Shown: positions 9,030-18,474 of the stretch, one piece after another
Position numbering within the stretch: the stretch's first letter is position 1
Layout: the number at the start of each line of letters is the position of its first letter
NCBI RefSeq assembly: GCF_030369675.1
Contig: NZ_CP128477.1
Coordinates: 248,001 to 312,000, forward strand
Direction: 5' to 3'
Source of the DNA: Peteryoungia algae
GTDB taxonomy: Bacteria; Pseudomonadota; Alphaproteobacteria; Rhizobiales; Rhizobiaceae
DNA: 64,000 bases
The notes under the pieces: model-generated
What the model saw: only the letters and a program-made list of their open reading frames with translations
Databases searched by the model: none
What the model was told of the DNA's origin: nothing
Made by a program: the position numbers and the translations under genes

Positions 9030-9941
9030 ATGAAGATCAAGGCAGTACTCAATCGCGACGGTGGTACATTCAAGACCACCGACATGAAGACCTATTGCGA
9101 GAAGGCCATCCATGCCTTTGCCGCAAGGGGGCATGAGCTCGACTGCACGGTGGTGGCCGGCGACGAAATCGTCGAGGCGCTGGATCGAGCCGCCGAAACG
9201 CCAGGGATCGAGGCCATGCTCGCCGGGGGAGGAGACGGAACCATTTCGACCGCGGCGGCCGTCGCCTGGAAGGCGAAACTGCCGCTCGGCGTCATCCCGG
9301 CAGGCACGATGAACCTCTTTGCCCGGTCGCTGACGCTGCCGCTCGACATCTGGAAGGTGCTCGACGTGCTCGCCAGTGCCCAGATCGCCGATGTCGACAT
9401 CTCGACCGCCAATGGCCGCCCCTTCGTCCACCAGTTTTCCGCCGGCCTGCATGCCCGGATGGTGCGCATGCGCAACCAGATGGATTTCGCCTCCCGTCTC
9501 GGCAAGATGCGGGCGAGCACAAGTGCTGCCTTCGGCGTCATGCTCGATCCGCCTCGCTTCGACGTCGTCTTCGACATCGATGGGGACGGCAATTGCGAGG
9601 AGCGCCCGGTCTCGGCGATCTCGGTCTCCAACAACCCCCTGGGCAACAATTCGCTGTTCTTCGCGGACCGGGTGGATACGGGCAAGCTTGGCGTCTATGT
9701 CGCCGATCCGCTTGAGCCGACCGGCGTGGGCAAGCTCGCCTTTGACATCATCAGAGGCAAGTTCAAGGAGAATGACGCCGTGACGGCATCCACGGCGCAG
9801 AAAATCCTTCTGCATTTCCCGAAGCACCGCAAGGGAGCGGCCTGCGTGCTGGACGGCGAACTGCTTCGCATGCCCGCCGACGTGGAGATCAAGATCCATG
9901 CCGCAGCACTGAAAGTCCTCAAACCTCAGCCGGAGGCCTGA
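9030..9941 (+). CDS. Diacylglycerol kinase family lipid kinase (YegS/DagK_cat)
   Basis: 303 residues with the DAGK catalytic domain. The nucleotide-binding GGGDGT is at residues 66-71 and AGTMNLFARS at 91-100 (family consensus GTANDFAR). Members phosphorylate diacylglycerol, phosphatidylglycerol or sphingosine-like lipids with ATP. The protein is soluble or peripheral, with no membrane segment. It is convergent with the peptide transporter operon and shares a strong hairpin with it at 9947-9972. The lipid substrate is unknown. Confidence 0.88.
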   Translation: MKIKAVLNRDGGTFKTTDMKTYCEKAIHAFAARGHELDCTVVAGDEIVEALDRAAETPGIEAMLAGGGDGTISTAAAVAWKAKLPLGVIPAGTMNLFARSLTLPLDIWKVLDVLASAQIADVDISTANGRPFVHQFSAGLHARMVRMRNQMDFASRLGKMRASTSAAFGVMLDPPRFDVVFDIDGDGNCEERPVSAISVSNNPLGNNSLFFADRVDTGKLGVYVADPLEPTGVGKLAFDIIRGKFKENDAVTASTAQKILLHFPKHRKGAACVLDGELLRMPADVEIKIHAAALKVLKPQPEA

Positions 9942-9946
9942 GGGAA

Positions 9947-9972
9947 GGGCGCCCGGAACAGCCCGGGCGCCC
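9947..9972. terminator. Bidirectional hairpin terminator
   Basis: A perfect 10-bp stem GGGCGCCCGG / CCGGGCGCCC with a six-base loop lies between the convergent lipid kinase and ABC transporter genes. It lacks a strong T run. Confidence 0.65.
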
Positions 9973-9978
9973 ATGCTC

Positions 9979-11592
9979 TCAATGGCTGAAGGCCGCCGCG
10001 ATCAAGTCGCGCGTGTAGTCTTCCCGCGGGCGTTCAAAGATCTCATCGGTCGCGCCCTGTTCGACAATCTTGCCATTCTTCATGACGATCACATGGTCCG
10101 ACATCGCCTTGATGACCGAAAGGTCGTGGCTGATGAAGACATAGGACAGGCCATGCTTGTCCTGGAGGTCGCGCAGTAGCTCGATCACCTGGCGCTGGAC
10201 CGAACGATCGAGTGCGGAGGTCGGCTCGTCGAGGATCACCACCTTCGGCTTCAGGATCATCGAGCGGGCAATCGCGATGCGCTGCCGCTGGCCACCCGAA
10301 AACTCGTGCGGATAGCGATTGCGCGCCGCCGGATCGAGGCCGACTTCCTTGAGGGCCGCGATGGCGCGGGCGTCCCGCTCGGCCCGGCTGAGCTGGGGCT
10401 CATGCACATAGAGGCCTTCGGTGATGATTTCGCCGACCGTCTGGCGCGGCGAGAGCGAGCCGTAGGGGTCCTGGAACACCAATTGCAGCTGTTTGCGGAA
10501 GGGGCGCATGCCGGCCCGGTCGAGGCTGGTGATGTCAGCCGTCTCGAAGCGGAAGGCGCCATCGGCTGCAAGCAGCTTGAGCAGAGCCCGTCCGAGTGTC
10601 GACTTGCCTGAACCGGATTCGCCGACAATGCCAATCGTCTGCCCCTGACGGAGCCGGACGCTGACCTGATCGACCGCCCGGAAGGTGCGGTTGGGGCGCA
10701 GGAACCCACCGCTGCCGATGTCGAAGTCGACAGTCACGTTGCGCCCTTCCAGAACCACCGGGGCATCGTCTGCCGGGGCAGGCTTGGTACCTGTCGGTTC
10801 GGCGGCGAGCAGCATTTTCGTGTATTCATGCTGGGCATTGCCGAAGATCGCGTCGCGGCTCCCGGTCTCGACGATCTCGCCCTTGCGCATGACGGCGACC
10901 CGATCGGCGACATGCCTGACCACGCCGAGATCGTGGGTGATCAGGACGATCGCCATGCCGAAACGCTTCTGCAGGTCGGCGAGTAGATCGAGGATCTGCG
11001 CCTGGATGGTGACGTCGAGTGCGGTCGTCGGTTCGTCCGCGATCAGCACGTCCGGCTCGTTGGCCAAGGCCATGGCGATCATGACACGCTGCCGCTGGCC
11101 GCCTGACATTTCGTGCGGATAGCTGTCTATGCGGCGCTCGGGATCGGGGATGCCGACCAGTTTCAGGAGCTCCAGGACGCGGGCACGCGCTTCCGTCTTG
11201 CTCATGCCCCGATGATGGATCAGCGGTTCTGATATCTGCTTGCCGATCCGGTAAAGCGGGTCGAGCGAAGTCATCGGCTCCTGGAAGATCATGGTAATCT
11301 TCGCGCCACGCACCTGATTGAGCTCGCGCAGCGGGAGGCCGACAAGGTTCTTGCCACCATAGACAGCCGTGCCACTGACATCGCCGTTCTTGGCGAGCAG
11401 GCCCATGATGCCCATCATCGTCTGGCTCTTGCCGGAGCCGCTTTCGCCAACGATAGCGAGAGTTTCGCCCTTCTTCACCGAAAAGCTGATGCCCTTGACC
11501 GCCTCGACTGTCCCGTCGGGTGTCGCGAACGTCACCTTGAGGCTGGAAACGTCGAGCACGGTTTCATTGTGTGTCTTGTTGTCCATGCTCAT
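9979..11592 (-). CDS. Oligopeptide ABC transporter, fused double ATP-binding protein (OppDF/YejF type)
   Basis: 537 residues containing two complete ABC ATPase domains. The first has Walker [10 protein letters not shown] at 49-57 and the signature MSGGQRQRV. The second has GESGSGKST at about residue 330 and FSGGQRQRI. The C-terminal oligopeptide-type extensions are present. It energises import by the permeases encoded upstream. Its ATG overlaps the stop of the permease gene (ATGA), so translation is coupled. It is the last gene of a four-gene operon running from 15292 to 9979. Confidence 0.93.
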   Translation of the reverse strand: MSMDNKTHNETVLDVSSLKVTFATPDGTVEAVKGISFSVKKGETLAIVGESGSGKSQTMMGIMGLLAKNGDVSGTAVYGGKNLVGLPLRELNQVRGAKITMIFQEPMTSLDPLYRIGKQISEPLIHHRGMSKTEARARVLELLKLVGIPDPERRIDSYPHEMSGGQRQRVMIAMALANEPDVLIADEPTTALDVTIQAQILDLLADLQKRFGMAIVLITHDLGVVRHVADRVAVMRKGEIVETGSRDAIFGNAQHEYTKMLLAAEPTGTKPAPADDAPVVLEGRNVTVDFDIGSGGFLRPNRTFRAVDQVSVRLRQGQTIGIVGESGSGKSTLGRALLKLLAADGAFRFETADITSLDRAGMRPFRKQLQLVFQDPYGSLSPRQTVGEIITEGLYVHEPQLSRAERDARAIAALKEVGLDPAARNRYPHEFSGGQRQRIAIARSMILKPKVVILDEPTSALDRSVQRQVIELLRDLQDKHGLSYVFISHDLSVIKAMSDHVIVMKNGKIVEQGATDEIFERPREDYTRDLIAAAFSH

Positions 11593-12713
11593 CGGTCCTT
11601 CGGATCCAGTGCATCCCGCAGGCCGTCGCCCACGAAATTCAGCGAAAACAGTGTCGTCACGAAGAAGATCGCCGGGAAGATCAGAAGCCAGGGTGCGTTC
11701 TGCATGCTGGCAGCCCCTTCCGAGATCAGCGTGCCCCAGCTGGCGAGCGGCGCCTGAACACCAAGGCCGAGGAAGGACAGGAAGCTTTCGAGCAGGATGA
11801 CCTTCGGCACGATGACGGTGACGAAGACGATGACCGGGCCGATCGTGTTCGGGATGATGTGGCGGCGGATGATCTGCCAGTCGGTCAGGCCCAGGGCTTC
11901 TGCAGCACCAACGAATTCACGGCGCTTGAGGGACAGGGTCTGGCCGCGCACGATACGGGCCATTTCCAGCCATTCCACCGCCCCGATCACCAGAAAGATC
12001 AGGATCACCGATCGCCCGAAGAAGACCACGAGCACGACGACCAGAAAGACGAAGGGCAGTGAGTAGAGGATCTCGACGATACGCATCATGATGTTGTCGA
12101 CGCGCCCCCCGAGATAACCCGAGGTCGCGCCATAGATGACGCCGATCCCGAGCGAGACGAGGCTGGCGGCCAGGCCGACGGCAAGCGAGATTTGCCCGCC
12201 GAGCATGACGCGGACCAGAAGGTCGCGGCCGTTCGAATCCGTTCCGAAGGGGAAATAGGCCTGATCCACATTGCCGGAGACGGTGATGGTGCGACCGTCC
12301 GCCGATTGCTCGACGACTTCCGAATTCTTGAATTCGTTGTTGCGGTCGAAGTAGCGGATGGTGCGAGGATCGATTTCCGCATCCGCGCTGATCACGGCGG
12401 TGAAGAGACCATCCTCGACCGAAAAGCGGTCGAGGGTCACTCTTGCCCGCTGGGCAACACTTTCGGCAACTTCCTGCAGGGTCTCGGGGTCGGGCCGCGG
12501 CGAGAGGCTTGGCGGCACGCTGACATAGGACGAAAAGACCTGGTCGTAGCTGTGCGGCACAAAGAGCGGGCCGGCAAAGGAGAACAGCGTGATGAAGACC
12601 AGAAGCACGCAGCCGGTGATGGCGGCCTTGTTGCGGCGGAAGCGCATCAGGGCGAGCTGAGCCAGGCTGCGCCCGGTGATTTCGACTTGAGGAGAAAGAG
12701 CGGTATCAGTCAT
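11589..12713 (-). CDS. Oligopeptide ABC transporter permease (OppC/YejE type) with periplasmic insert
   Basis: 374 residues, longer than the usual OppC of about 300. After the first membrane segment (about 30-50) comes a polar insert of roughly residues 60-155 before FGTDSNGRDLLVRVMLGG, the normal OppC start of the transporter core. The insert has an even mix of charged residues and DPRTIRYFDRNNEF, and probably forms a small periplasmic domain facing the binding protein. The EAA-type loop GAAEALGLTDWQIIRRHIIPN is present. The start at 12713 overlaps the end of the OppB gene by eight bases. Confidence 0.9.
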   Translation of the reverse strand: MTDTALSPQVEITGRSLAQLALMRFRRNKAAITGCVLLVFITLFSFAGPLFVPHSYDQVFSSYVSVPPSLSPRPDPETLQEVAESVAQRARVTLDRFSVEDGLFTAVISADAEIDPRTIRYFDRNNEFKNSEVVEQSADGRTITVSGNVDQAYFPFGTDSNGRDLLVRVMLGGQISLAVGLAASLVSLGIGVIYGATSGYLGGRVDNIMMRIVEILYSLPFVFLVVVLVVFFGRSVILIFLVIGAVEWLEMARIVRGQTLSLKRREFVGAAEALGLTDWQIIRRHIIPNTIGPVIVFVTVIVPKVILLESFLSFLGLGVQAPLASWGTLISEGAASMQNAPWLLIFPAIFFVTTLFSLNFVGDGLRDALDPKDR

Positions 12714-13629
12714 TGCGAACCCTCGGATCGAGCAGGCCATAGGCGATGTCGACCAACAGGTTGAAGACGATCACGAACACGGCAACGAGGATGACGGTGC
12801 CCATGACGAGGGGATAGTCGCGGTTGAGCGCGCCGAGCACGAAGTAGCGGCCGACACCGGGGATGGTGAAGATGGTCTCGACAACGGCCGAGCCGGTGAG
12901 CAGAGCCGCAGCGCAGGGCGCGAGATATGAGACGATCGGCAGCATTGCGCCGCGCATGGCATGGGTGACGACCACGACACGCGAGGGCAGGCCATAGGCG
13001 CGTGCCGTGCGGATATGATCGGTGTGCAGGGCCTCGATCATCGCGCCGCGGGTGAGGCGGGCAAAGACGGCGAGCTGCGGCAGCGCCAGCGCCGTGACCG
13101 GCAGGATGAGATAGCGCAGCGAGCCATCGCCCCAGCTGCCGGCCGGCAGCCAGTTGAGGATCACCGCAAAGACAAGCGTGAGCACCGGACCGACGACGAA
13201 ATTGGGAATGGTCACGCCGATCGTTGCGAAGGACATGACCGCGAAGTCGATCGTGCTGTTTTGCCGGAGCGCTGCGACCGTGCCGAGCAGGACGCCGCCG
13301 ATCAGCGCGACCAGAATGGCGATGCCGCCGAGCTGGATCGAATAGGGCAGGGCCTTGCCCATCAGCTCCGAAACGGTGTTGTCCTTGTAGATGAAGCTCG
13401 GCCCGAGGTCGCCGGTGACGGCATTGCCGATATAGCTCAGATACTGGCTGATCAGCGGCTGGTCGAGCTTGTAGGTGGCCATGATGTTGGCCATCGTCTG
13501 GGGCGGCAGGGGCCGTTCCAGATTGAAGGGACCGCCGGGCGCAAAGCGCATCAGAAAGAATGAAATGGTGACGACGATGAAGATCGTCGGGACGGCACTC
13601 ATCAGCCGCCGGAGTACGAAGGATGTCAT
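12706..13629 (-). CDS. Oligopeptide ABC transporter permease (OppB/YejB type)
   Basis: 307 residues, the usual length, with about six membrane segments and the cytoplasmic coupling loop in TARAYGLPSRVVVVTHAMRG. It forms the translocation pore with the OppC-type partner. The start ATG follows AGGAGCAGGAC. The gene lies 64 bases downstream of the binding-protein gene, with a hairpin between. Confidence 0.93.
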   Translation of the reverse strand: MTSFVLRRLMSAVPTIFIVVTISFFLMRFAPGGPFNLERPLPPQTMANIMATYKLDQPLISQYLSYIGNAVTGDLGPSFIYKDNTVSELMGKALPYSIQLGGIAILVALIGGVLLGTVAALRQNSTIDFAVMSFATIGVTIPNFVVGPVLTLVFAVILNWLPAGSWGDGSLRYLILPVTALALPQLAVFARLTRGAMIEALHTDHIRTARAYGLPSRVVVVTHAMRGAMLPIVSYLAPCAAALLTGSAVVETIFTIPGVGRYFVLGALNRDYPLVMGTVILVAVFVIVFNLLVDIAYGLLDPRVRND

Positions 13630-13644
13630 GTCCTGCTCCTGAGA

Positions 13645-13678
13645 GGACGACGCGCGGCCAAGGAGCCGTGCGTCGTCC
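13645..13678 (-). promoter_or_regulatory. Intercistronic hairpin between binding protein and permease genes
   Basis: A perfect 9-bp stem GGACGACGC / GCGTCGTCC has a 16-base loop and no T run. Such hairpins commonly protect the binding-protein mRNA and lower permease expression. Here that role is an inference from position. Confidence 0.55.
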
Positions 13679-13693
13679 GGTCACGTGACGAGA

Positions 13694-15292
13694 TTATTCA
13701 GCGACGCGAAGGAAGCGGCTGAGATGCTCGTTGGCGGCATTGTCCTGCCAGCCGCTGACGCGGTCGGAGACCAGCCACAGATTGGCCGTGCTCATCAGCG
13801 GGGCGATGGGCTGGTCACGCATCAGGATGACTTCGGCATCATGCATGATCTTCTTGCGGGCTTCGGCATCCCCTTCGGCGTAGGACTTGGCCATCAGCGC
13901 GTCGAATTCCGGATTGTTGTACTTGCCGTAGTTGAACGAGGTGTTGGTCGAGACGTTGAGGGCGAGGAAGTTTTCCGCGTCTGCGTAGTCCGAGACCCAA
14001 CCGGCGCGGGCGACATTGAAGGCGCCGCCTTCCTGCAGATAGGCATAGTGCGAGGCGACGTCGAGATTGGTCATCGTGACGCTGGCTCCGAACGTGTTCT
14101 TCCACATGTCGGCGACAGCCGTCGCGACACGCTCGTGGTTCGGGTTGGTGTTGTAGCGGATCTCGATGGCAAGCGGCTTGCCGCCGTCACCATAGCCGGC
14201 TTCCTTCATCAGTTCGATCGCCTTGTCTTCACGGTCGAGCTGCGACATTTCGGCGAAATCGGCCTTCGCCGCCTCGTAGCCGCCCAGACCATCCGGAACG
14301 AGCGAATAGGTCGGCAGCTGCGCACCGGAGTAGATTTCCTCGGCGAGGAAGTCGCGATCGACGGCCATGGAAAGCGCCTGGCGCACGCGCACGTCGCTAT
14401 AGGGCTCCTGGCGGGTGTCGAAGACGTAGTAGTAGGTCGAGGCGGATGGCGAAACGTGAACCTGCTCGCCGTAGCTTTCCTTCAGGCGGTCGATCTGGTC
14501 GGCCGAGAAGTTGTAGACGAGGTCCATTTCCTTGGCTTCGAAACGGCGCACCGAGGCGGCCTGATCGTCGATCGGGTAGAACACGACCTTGTCGATCTGA
14601 GTGTTGGCGGCATCCCAGTGGTGTTCGTTCTTGAGCACGACGAGGTTGTCGTTCGGCACATGGCTTTCCAGCTTGTAGGCGCCGTTCGACACCATCACGC
14701 CCGGCTTGACGAAGTCCTTGCCGTTCTTTTCGAGGCTGGCCTTGGAAACGGGAAGGGCAGTCTGGTGGGCGAGCAATTCGAGGAAGAACGGAGTTGCGCG
14801 CTCAAGCGTGATTTCCAGCGTCTTGGCATCGACGGCCTTCGCGCCGATCTCTTCCAGCTTCGCTTCACCCGTGTTGGCCTTTTCGGCATTCTTGATCGGG
14901 TAGAGGATGTTGGCGTATTTGGCTGCGGTTTCCGGGTTCTGGACACGCTGGATCGAGAAAACGAAATCCTCGGCGGTCACCGGCGAACCGTCGGACCAGT
15001 TGGCGTTTTCGCGGATCTTGAAGGTGTAGACCGTGCCGTCATCGGAGATGGTCCAGCTTTCCGCCGCGCCCGGAACGATCTCGCCCTTGGCGTCGTAGAT
15101 GGTCAGACCTTCATAGAGATCCTTCAGAATGAAGGCTTCGATATCGATCGATGTATTGGCCTGGTCAAGCGTCTGCGGCTCGCCCGAATTGCCACGGTGA
15201 AGTACGACTTCGGCCAGCGCCTGGCTTGCGCCAAACATCAGCGAGGTCAGAAGGAGAGAGGTGCCGAGCAGCCGGCGCGTCTGTATGGACAT
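13694..15292 (-). CDS. Oligopeptide-binding protein (OppA family, SBP_bac_5)
   Basis: 532 residues with a Sec signal peptide cleaved after ALA at about residue 27. The mature protein has the family-5 solute-binding fold, seen in VVLHRGNSGEPQTLDQ near the start, DGLGGYEAAKADF, and AGWVSDYADAENFL near residue 430, a segment typical of OppA/MppA. It delivers peptides (possibly murein peptides) to the OppBCDF complex encoded downstream. It is the first gene of the operon. Confidence 0.93.
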   Translation of the reverse strand: MSIQTRRLLGTSLLLTSLMFGASQALAEVVLHRGNSGEPQTLDQANTSIDIEAFILKDLYEGLTIYDAKGEIVPGAAESWTISDDGTVYTFKIRENANWSDGSPVTAEDFVFSIQRVQNPETAAKYANILYPIKNAEKANTGEAKLEEIGAKAVDAKTLEITLERATPFFLELLAHQTALPVSKASLEKNGKDFVKPGVMVSNGAYKLESHVPNDNLVVLKNEHHWDAANTQIDKVVFYPIDDQAASVRRFEAKEMDLVYNFSADQIDRLKESYGEQVHVSPSASTYYYVFDTRQEPYSDVRVRQALSMAVDRDFLAEEIYSGAQLPTYSLVPDGLGGYEAAKADFAEMSQLDREDKAIELMKEAGYGDGGKPLAIEIRYNTNPNHERVATAVADMWKNTFGASVTMTNLDVASHYAYLQEGGAFNVARAGWVSDYADAENFLALNVSTNTSFNYGKYNNPEFDALMAKSYAEGDAEARKKIMHDAEVILMRDQPIAPLMSTANLWLVSDRVSGWQDNAANEHLSRFLRVAE

Positions 15293-15484
15293 TATTTGAA
15301 CTCCCAGTTCACGTTAACGGAAATGGACAGAAGGATATTCCCGCCGGGGTAGCAAGCCGCATTTTTCTCGCCACCCCAATTTTGGGGAGGATCTGCGGTC
15401 GGCCGCCTGTGACTTGGACCGAAGATTTCGCTTGCAGGTTTGACGGCGACATAAAATTATCGCGTCATTTTTCGTGCAGAATAC

Positions 15485-15514
15485 GACACGGGCGGCTTGA
15501 GAGCCGCCCGTGTC
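15485..15514. terminator. Hairpin downstream of the glutamine synthetase-like gene
   Basis: A perfect 13-bp stem GACACGGGCGGCT / AGCCGCCCGTGTC has a TGAG loop. It lies 36 bases past the stop of the gene at 15551. There is no strong T run, but the stem is very stable. Confidence 0.65.
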
Positions 15515-15550
15515 AGAATATCGATCGTCTTTGTGAGATTGGATCGAAAA

Positions 15551-16909
15551 TCAGATCCGCGGCAGATAGGTCTGGTAATCGAAACTCGACACGGTGCGCA
15601 GATAGGCCATCGCCTCCTTGCGCTTGGTGTCGCCATAGATGCGCTGATATTCTGCCCCGAAGACGTCACTGATAAACGCCGACGAACGGAAGCGCTCGAC
15701 GGCGGTGAGGAAATCGTAAGTGAGCATGTCGGGGTTTTCAGGCGCGCTATCCGGCGTCGTGACCTGGCCGGGATCGAGATCCTCTTCAAGGCCCAGCAGG
15801 ATGCCGCCGAGGATGGCGGCAAGCAGCAGATGCGGATTGGCGTCCGCACCGGCGACACGATGTTCGATACGGGCGGCCGGGCCATCCTTGTCCGGAATGC
15901 GGATCGCCGTGCCGCGATTGCCAAAACCCCAGTCGATCTTGTCGGGGGCAAAGGAGCCCGGTTGGAAGCGGCGATAGGAATTGGCAAAGGGTGCGAAGAT
16001 CAGCTGCGCATCCTGCATGCTCTTCAGCATGCCGGCGGTGATCGACTTCAGCTTCACCGGATCGCCACCCTTGGCGTCGAGGATATTGCGGCCCTGACCG
16101 TCGATGATCGAGGCATGCACATGCATCCCGGAGCCTGCATGATCGCCATAGGGCTTGGCCATGCAGGTGGCCTTGAAGCCGTGCCGGCGCGCGGCAAAGT
16201 CGACGACGCGCTTCAGATAGATGCAATCGTCGGCCGCCGCCATCGCATCCGGCTTGTGCAGGAGATTGACCTCGAATTGCCCGGGGCCGAATTCCGCTGT
16301 CGTCGCGTCCGCCGGCAGACCCATCTCGTCGCAGTATCCGCGCACGGTGTCGAGGAAGTCTTCCATGGCAGCGGTCGCGCGCATGTCATAGAGCTGGTAG
16401 CCCTCGACCTCGCCATTCATGACCAGCGCCTTGGGCGGCATCGGCACGCCGGTCTCGCGAAAGTCCGGCTCCATGACGTAGAATTCGAGTTCGGTCGCAA
16501 CCACCGGTGTCAGGCCCTTCTCCTCGAAGCGCTTCATCACATTGGCGAGGATCGCACGCGGGCAGACGAAATGCGGCTCGCCGGAGAGCGTGTGCATGGT
16601 GGCAAGCACCTGCTTGGAGCCGGCTGGCCCCCAGGGCAGCGTGGTCAGCGAGTTCCTGTCCGGGGTGCAAATGCCATCGGGGTCGCCGAGCGTCAGCGAG
16701 ATCTTGGTGATGTCGTCATTGTCGTCGCCCCAGATGTCGAGCGACTGGGTCGAGGCCGGCAGGCGCACCGTGTTCTTCCAGACCTTGTCCTCGGCCTTCA
16801 GCGGGATCATCTTGCCGCGCAAGTCGCCGTTCATGCCGACGAGCAGCACCTCGATGCGCGCGGAAGGGTCGGCTGCGGTCTGATCGGCGGCCTCGGTCGG
16901 TGCTGTCAT
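15551..16909 (-). CDS. Glutamine synthetase family protein (gamma-glutamylpolyamine/amine synthetase type, PuuA-like)
   Basis: 452 residues, the length of PuuA-type enzymes. The catalytic domain shows TELEFYVMEPDF, AEFGPGQFEVNL, GSGMHVHASI and RIEHRVAGADANPHL, which matches the GS fold. Family members ligate glutamate to putrescine, ethanolamine or other amines rather than ammonia. The start ATG follows GAGAG. It is divergent from an omega-aminotransferase at 17101, an arrangement common in rhizobia and consistent with polyamine or amine catabolism. True ammonia-assimilating GS is less likely because regulatory features of GlnA are absent and the context is catabolic. Confidence 0.87.
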   Translation of the reverse strand: MTAPTEAADQTAADPSARIEVLLVGMNGDLRGKMIPLKAEDKVWKNTVRLPASTQSLDIWGDDNDDITKISLTLGDPDGICTPDRNSLTTLPWGPAGSKQVLATMHTLSGEPHFVCPRAILANVMKRFEEKGLTPVVATELEFYVMEPDFRETGVPMPPKALVMNGEVEGYQLYDMRATAAMEDFLDTVRGYCDEMGLPADATTAEFGPGQFEVNLLHKPDAMAAADDCIYLKRVVDFAARRHGFKATCMAKPYGDHAGSGMHVHASIIDGQGRNILDAKGGDPVKLKSITAGMLKSMQDAQLIFAPFANSYRRFQPGSFAPDKIDWGFGNRGTAIRIPDKDGPAARIEHRVAGADANPHLLLAAILGGILLGLEEDLDPGQVTTPDSAPENPDMLTYDFLTAVERFRSSAFISDVFGAEYQRIYGDTKRKEAMAYLRTVSSFDYQTYLPRI

Positions 16910-17100
16910 GGGAAAACTCTCGTTGGCTAAGGGGCGGATTTGGCCGGAGGAACGCGGCAATCGGTGCCTTGCCAAACGCGTTTTGGACGGTCATGTTCGT
17001 AGCCGATAATGTTCCGCCTTTCAATGCGGGGCAAGGCAGGCACGCGGACCAAGTTTGGCCGCGAAAGCAACAGCTTCCGCCCCGGTCAAGGATCCGACCC

Positions 17101-18474
17101 ATGAACAAGCCGCTTACCGCCGTCTCCAATCTCGGTGCCATCGACGCTGCCCATCACCTTCATCCCTTCTCGGACATGAAGAAGCTGAACGCATCAGGCA
17201 CCAAGATCATCACCCGGGCGGAAGGCGTGCATATATGGGATTCGACCGGCAAGCAGTATCTTGATGCCTTTGCCGGCCTGTGGTGCGTCAATGTCGGTTA
17301 TGGTCGCAAGTCGATCGCAGACGTGGTTCACGCCCAGATGCTGGAGCTGCCCTACTACAACACCTTCTTTGGCACCACGACGCCGCCGACCACGCTGCTT
17401 GCCCAGAAGATCGCCGAAAAGACCGGGCCGAAGCTGAACCGCGTCTTCTTCTCCAATTCCGGATCGGAAGCCTCCGACACCTGGTTCCGCATGGCGCGCG
17501 TCTACTGGAAGGCGCTCGGCCACGAGACCAAGACGCAGGTGATCGCCCGCAAGAATGCCTATCACGGCTCGACGGTGGCAGGCGCCTCTCTCGGCGGCAT
17601 GACCTGGATGCATGAGCAGGGCAACCTGCCGATCGAAGGCATTCACCACATCAACCAGCCCTATTGGTATGCCGAAGGCGGGGATCTTTCTCCGGAGGAC
17701 TTCGGTCTGAAGGTCGCCCGCGAGCTGGAGGAGAAGATCCTCGAACTCGGCGAAGAGAATGTCGCAGCCTTCGTCGCTGAACCGATCCAGGGGGCCGGCG
17801 GCGTCATCGTCCCGCCCTCGACCTACTGGCCGGAAATCAAGCGGATCTGCGCCAAGTACCAGATCCTGCTCGTCGCCGACGAAGTCATCTCGGGCTTCGG
17901 TCGTCTGGGTTCGTGGTTCGGCCACCAGTATTTCGATTTCGAGCCGGACCTCGCCCCGATCGCCAAGGGTCTGTCATCAGGCTATCTGCCGATCGGCGGC
18001 GTGCTGGTCTCCGACCGGGTGGCCGAAGTCATGGTCAACGAGCTCGGCGACTTCTATCACGGCTACACCTATTCCGGTCACCCGGTGGCGGCGGCAGCAG
18101 CCCTTGAAAACATCCGCATCATCGAGGAGGAAGGCCTGGTCGAGCGTGTGCGCGACGATACCGGCCCCTATCTCGCGCAGGCACTCGCCTCGCTCACCGA
18201 CCACGAACTGGTCGGCGAAGCCGTCAGCGTCGGCCTTATGGGCGCCGTCCAGATTGCTGCCGACAAGGCGACCCGCCGCCGCTTCAAGAAGCCTGATGAC
18301 ACGGGGACGGGCGTGCGCAACCAGTGCGTCAATGCCGGCGTCGTGCTGCGCGCCACGGGCGACCGCATGCTCTTTTCGCCGCCGCTGATCATCTCGCGTT
18401 CCGAGATCGACCAGGCGGTCGATACGCTGCGATCAGGGCTCGACTGGCTGAAGGACAATCGCGGCGAGGGCTGA
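17101..18474 (+). CDS. Class III omega-aminotransferase (putrescine/diamine:pyruvate aminotransferase type)
   Basis: 457 residues, the SpuC-like length. The PLP-binding lysine is Lys289 in IAKGLSSGYLPIGG, and the cofactor site DEVISGFGRLG lies about 20 residues earlier. HPFSDMKKL near residue 21 and FSNSGSEASDTWFRMAR near 117 are typical of the putrescine/beta-alanine-pyruvate subgroup. The start at 17101 is preferred over an in-frame upstream start because AAGGA lies about ten bases before it and the family begins here. The divergent GS-like gene supports an amine catabolic role. A near-palindrome CCAAACGCGTTTTGG at 16972-16986 lies between the two and may be an operator. Confidence 0.9.
   Translation: MNKPLTAVSNLGAIDAAHHLHPFSDMKKLNASGTKIITRAEGVHIWDSTGKQYLDAFAGLWCVNVGYGRKSIADVVHAQMLELPYYNTFFGTTTPPTTLLAQKIAEKTGPKLNRVFFSNSGSEASDTWFRMARVYWKALGHETKTQVIARKNAYHGSTVAGASLGGMTWMHEQGNLPIEGIHHINQPYWYAEGGDLSPEDFGLKVARELEEKILELGEENVAAFVAEPIQGAGGVIVPPSTYWPEIKRICAKYQILLVADEVISGFGRLGSWFGHQYFDFEPDLAPIAKGLSSGYLPIGGVLVSDRVAEVMVNELGDFYHGYTYSGHPVAAAAALENIRIIEEEGLVERVRDDTGPYLAQALASLTDHELVGEAVSVGLMGAVQIAADKATRRRFKKPDDTGTGVRNQCVNAGVVLRATGDRMLFSPPLIISRSEIDQAVDTLRSGLDWLKDNRGEG

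Noticed and set aside
13685..15352. 555-codon frame antisense to the peptide-binding protein
   Set aside because: It shows no motif, and the opposite strand encodes a complete OppA protein with a signal peptide.
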